A stretch of 64,000 nt of DNA from Ancylobacter pratisalsi. Its GTDB lineage: Bacteria > Pseudomonadota > Alphaproteobacteria > Rhizobiales > Xanthobacteraceae. The stretch is taken from NCBI RefSeq assembly GCF_010669125.1, contig NZ_CP048630.1:806001-870000 (forward strand), in the 5' to 3' direction. The position numbers and the translations under genes are program-made. Below the pieces are notes generated by a model. It worked only from the letters and a program-made list of their open reading frames with translations. It did no database searches and was not told the DNA's origin. Shown one piece after another: positions 61,985 to 64,000 of the stretch (positions within the stretch are counted from its first letter, which is position 1; every line of letters starts with the position of its first letter).

Positions 61985-62362
61985 CTAGCCGGCACGACCC
62001 CAACGCTCGAACGCCGACAGCGCGACGATCAACCATCCCGCGATTAGCATAGTACCCCCAATGGGGGCGGCCATAGGAAAAAGAACAATCTCCCAGAGCG
62101 CGCGCGAGGCCAGCGCTCCGCCGAACAAACCCGCCCCGAGCGCGATGACGATGCCGCCGATGTCGGCGAAGGACCAGCCCGGCCCGCGCGCGGCGGCCAG
62201 CGCCGCGGCACCCAGCGCGCCCCCGGCGCCGAACAGCAGGAAATAGGCCGCCGTCGTCAGGTTCGGGTCCGCGCTGATATGCGCGCCGGCGGCAGCCGCC
62301 GCCACCCCGGCCGCCCCCATGAGACCGGCGAGCAGGACAATGAGGCGGCGCAGCATGTTCAT
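61985..62362 (-). CDS. DUF423 family membrane protein
   Basis: 125-residue inner-membrane protein with four predicted helices, of the DUF423/YgdD type: N-terminal LAGLMGAAGVAAAAAGAHI (the G-AGAH motif), a central GALGAAALAA segment, and FPMAAPIGGTMLIAGWLIVALSAFERW at the end. Function unknown. It lies between cobB and glgP on the same strand but has no functional link to either. Confidence 0.87.
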   Translation of the reverse strand: MNMLRRLIVLLAGLMGAAGVAAAAAGAHISADPNLTTAAYFLLFGAGGALGAAALAAARGPGWSFADIGGIVIALGAGLFGGALASRALWEIVLFPMAAPIGGTMLIAGWLIVALSAFERWGRAG

Positions 62363-62422
62363 GGTTCGCTCCGTTCGGTGGTTGGCGGCGATCGTCGGGC
62401 ACGTGATGAGATCACCCAGCAG

Positions 62423-63733
62423 TTATTCGGTGGCGATCACATGGAAGAAGGTCCCCGAGACCCGCCCCCTGCGACTGCCGGCCATCCCCATTTCCTTACC
62501 CTGCCCATCGGCCAGCGCGACCAGCGGCGCATCGTCGCCGCTTCGTGTGACGCGCGCATAATGGAATTCGTGGCCACGCAAACGCGCGCCCGCCGGACCG
62601 ATCGGCGAGGCGGCCAGCGTCTCCACCCGCCGGTAGCCGAGATTGAGCTTGCGCTTGGCAAAGCTGGTGCTGTGGCCCAGCAGGCCGAGCATGGGGTGCA
62701 CGACGCCTTCCGCATCCTCCATCGTCTCGCCCAGAACCATGAAGCCGCCGCACTCGCCATGGATTGGACGGGTCTCGGCAAAACGGCGCACGCCCTCCAG
62801 AAAACACGTCGCGCCCGCCAGTCGGGCGCCATGGAGTTCGGGATAGCCACCGGGAAGCCACAGCGCATCGCAGGCGTCATCGGGCGCCTCGTCGGCAAGC
62901 GGCGAGAAGGTGGCGATTTCCGCGCCCGCCCTTCGCCAGCCCTGCACCAGATGCTCATAAGCGAAGGAGAACGCGACGTCGCGCGCCAGGGCGATGCGCT
63001 GGCCGGGCGGCGCCAAAGGCACTGGCGCGGCCGTCGCCGGTGGCATCGGCCGCGCCAGTGCCATCAGCGCGTCGAGGTCGATCTGCGCCTGCGCCCGGTC
63101 CGCCAGCGCGGCGAAATGCGTCTCCAGCGCCGGATGCTCGCTCGCCTGCACCAGCCCCAGATGGCGCTCGGGAAGGCTCAGCGATACGTCGCGCAGCACC
63201 GCGCCAAGCACGGGAATGCCCAAGGCGGCGATGGCCTCGCTGGCCTGCGCGCGGTGGCGCTCGCTTGCCACCTTGTTGAGTACGACACCGGCGATGCGGA
63301 CCTGGGGATCATGCGTCGCGAAGCCGCGGACCACGGCGGCGGCGGATTGCGATTGCCCGGAGACATCCACCACCAGCACCACCGGCAGGTCGAGCCGGGC
63401 GGCGAGGTCGGCCGCGGAGCCGGTGCGGCCCCGCGTGCCCGCCACGCCGTCGAACAGGCCCATCGATGCCTCGATGATGATCAACTCGGCATCGCGCGCC
63501 GCCTCTCCCGCCAGCGCGTCGATGAGGTCGGGCGACATGGCGAAACTGTCGAGGTTCAGTCCCGGCGCGCCGGTGGCGGCGGCATGAAAGGCGGGGTCGA
63601 TGTAGTCCGGCCCGGATTTCACCGCCCGCACCCTCACCCCGCGCCGCGCCAGCGCCGCCACCGTGCCCAGCGTCACCGTGGTCTTGCCGGACCCCGATCG
63701 CGGCGCGCCGATGATCAGCCCCCGCGCGCTCAC
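62423..63733 (-). CDS. cobB: Cobyrinate/hydrogenobyrinate a,c-diamide synthase
   Basis: CobB, 436 residues, amidates the a and c side chains of the corrin precursor with glutamine and ATP. The N-terminal P-loop ATPase domain begins SARGLIIGAPRSGSGKTTVTLG; the C-terminal class I glutaminase domain has LWLPGGYPELHGARLAGA and the nucleophile Cys in PIHGECGGFMVLGE. GTG start at 63733 overlaps the cobM stop (GTGA). With cobM upstream it belongs to a cobalamin operon reaching beyond the window. Confidence 0.95.
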   Translation of the reverse strand: MSARGLIIGAPRSGSGKTTVTLGTVAALARRGVRVRAVKSGPDYIDPAFHAAATGAPGLNLDSFAMSPDLIDALAGEAARDAELIIIEASMGLFDGVAGTRGRTGSAADLAARLDLPVVLVVDVSGQSQSAAAVVRGFATHDPQVRIAGVVLNKVASERHRAQASEAIAALGIPVLGAVLRDVSLSLPERHLGLVQASEHPALETHFAALADRAQAQIDLDALMALARPMPPATAAPVPLAPPGQRIALARDVAFSFAYEHLVQGWRRAGAEIATFSPLADEAPDDACDALWLPGGYPELHGARLAGATCFLEGVRRFAETRPIHGECGGFMVLGETMEDAEGVVHPMLGLLGHSTSFAKRKLNLGYRRVETLAASPIGPAGARLRGHEFHYARVTRSGDDAPLVALADGQGKEMGMAGSRRGRVSGTFFHVIATE

Positions 63734-64000
63734 TCGCGCCCCCGGAAGCGGCGCTGATAGGTGGCATCATAAAGCGCGCTTTCGCGAAACCCTTCCGCCG
63801 CCAGCGCACGCCCGACCATGATCAACGCCGTGCGCTCCACCGGCTCGGCCGCAACCCTCCCGGCGATGTCGCCCAGCGTGCCCGCGATCACCCGTTCCCC
63901 CGGCCGCGTCGCCTCCACCACCACCGCGACCGGGCAGTCGGCGCCGTAAAGCGGCGTCAGCTCGGCCACCACCTTGTCCAGGGCGTGAATGGCGAGGTGG
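63730..64000 (-). CDS. cobM: Precorrin-4 C11-methyltransferase (5' part outside window)
   Basis: C-terminal ~89 residues of a corrin-pathway SAM methyltransferase. HLAIHALDKVVAELTPLYGADCPVAVVVEATRPGERVIAGTLGDI is characteristic of CobM/CbiF, with GTLGDI the late conserved block, followed by LIMVGRAL. An in-frame Met at 63972 is internal; the gene enters from the right edge. It overlaps the cobB start by 4 nt. Confidence 0.9.
   Translation of the reverse strand, partial: HLAIHALDKVVAELTPLYGADCPVAVVVEATRPGERVIAGTLGDIAGRVAAEPVERTALIMVGRALAAEGFRESALYDATYQRRFRGRE

Noticed and set aside
1..64000. CRISPR arrays, insertion sequences and rRNA genes
   Set aside because: No regularly spaced repeats, transposase-like proteins or rRNA segments were seen on either strand.

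Overview
The window is GC-rich, densely coded chromosomal DNA from an alphaproteobacterium, very probably of the order Hyphomicrobiales (Rhizobiales). The strongest taxonomic marker is the acpXL-fabZXL-fabF2XL-fabF1XL-fabXL-lpxXL locus (18539-24807), which makes the very-long-chain fatty acid of lipid A in rhizobia and relatives. An Omp19/Inh-type lipoprotein, a DUF2865 secreted protein and an alphaproteobacterial Atm1-type exporter agree with this. The family is a guess (Xanthobacteraceae-like). No phage, insertion sequence or CRISPR array was seen.

Layout. 1-8449: a divergent catabolic locus, with tctC-tctB-tctA (tripartite tricarboxylate transporter) on the minus strand and a biotin-independent malonate decarboxylase operon mdcA-C-D-E-G-B-H on the plus strand, sharing a 270-bp control region with a strong palindrome. 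8450-10616: a gene-poor stretch that looks less GC-rich, holding one orphan gene and a tRNA-Gln(CTG). 10617-18269: a DUF1127 microprotein whose end overlaps a convergent periplasmic-defence pair, pbpC and an alpha-2-macroglobulin. 18539-24807: the lipid A very-long-chain fatty acid operon. 24823-30997: VOC protein, polyamine-type binding protein, glutamine-synthetase-like ligase and two class III aminotransferases, probably putrescine or other amine catabolism. 31123-37304: rhodanese, EamA exporter with divergent LysR regulator, chromate transporter, SDR, Inh lipoprotein and a small orphan. 37366-41436: pssA-psd (phosphatidylethanolamine synthesis), then an Atm1-type ABC exporter cotranscribed with a four-cysteine ArsR regulator. 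41596-46612: LOG phosphoribohydrolase, GNAT, cysS, a cysteine-rich secreted protein, CreA and DUF2865. 46622-49286: modA-modB-modC molybdate uptake with an 18-bp tandem repeat before modA. 49564-61896: a glycogen cluster glgP-glgB-glgC-glgA-(glgX::malQ), the last being one 1384-residue fusion. 61985-64000: DUF423 protein, cobB and the end of cobM (cobalamin synthesis).

How parts work together: TctABC probably imports the dicarboxylate that the Mdc complex decarboxylates to acetate. MdcB and MdcG make and attach the prosthetic group to MdcC, and MdcH charges it. In the lipid A operon, AcpXL carries the growing chain through a complete ketosynthase (FabF1XL), a cysteine-free partner (FabF2XL), reductases and a dehydratase, and LpxXL transfers the product to lipid A. 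In the glycogen cluster GlgC/A/B synthesise, and GlgP plus the GlgX-MalQ fusion degrade.

The points most worth a second look are the Cys-free FabF2XL, the GlgX-MalQ fusion, the ArsR-Atm1 unit with a 25-bp operator over the arsR start, the palindromes in the mdc/tct and amine-catabolism divergent promoters, and the tandem repeats before modA. No entirely new system is evident. Function assignments rest on recognising families and motifs by eye; no database search was possible.
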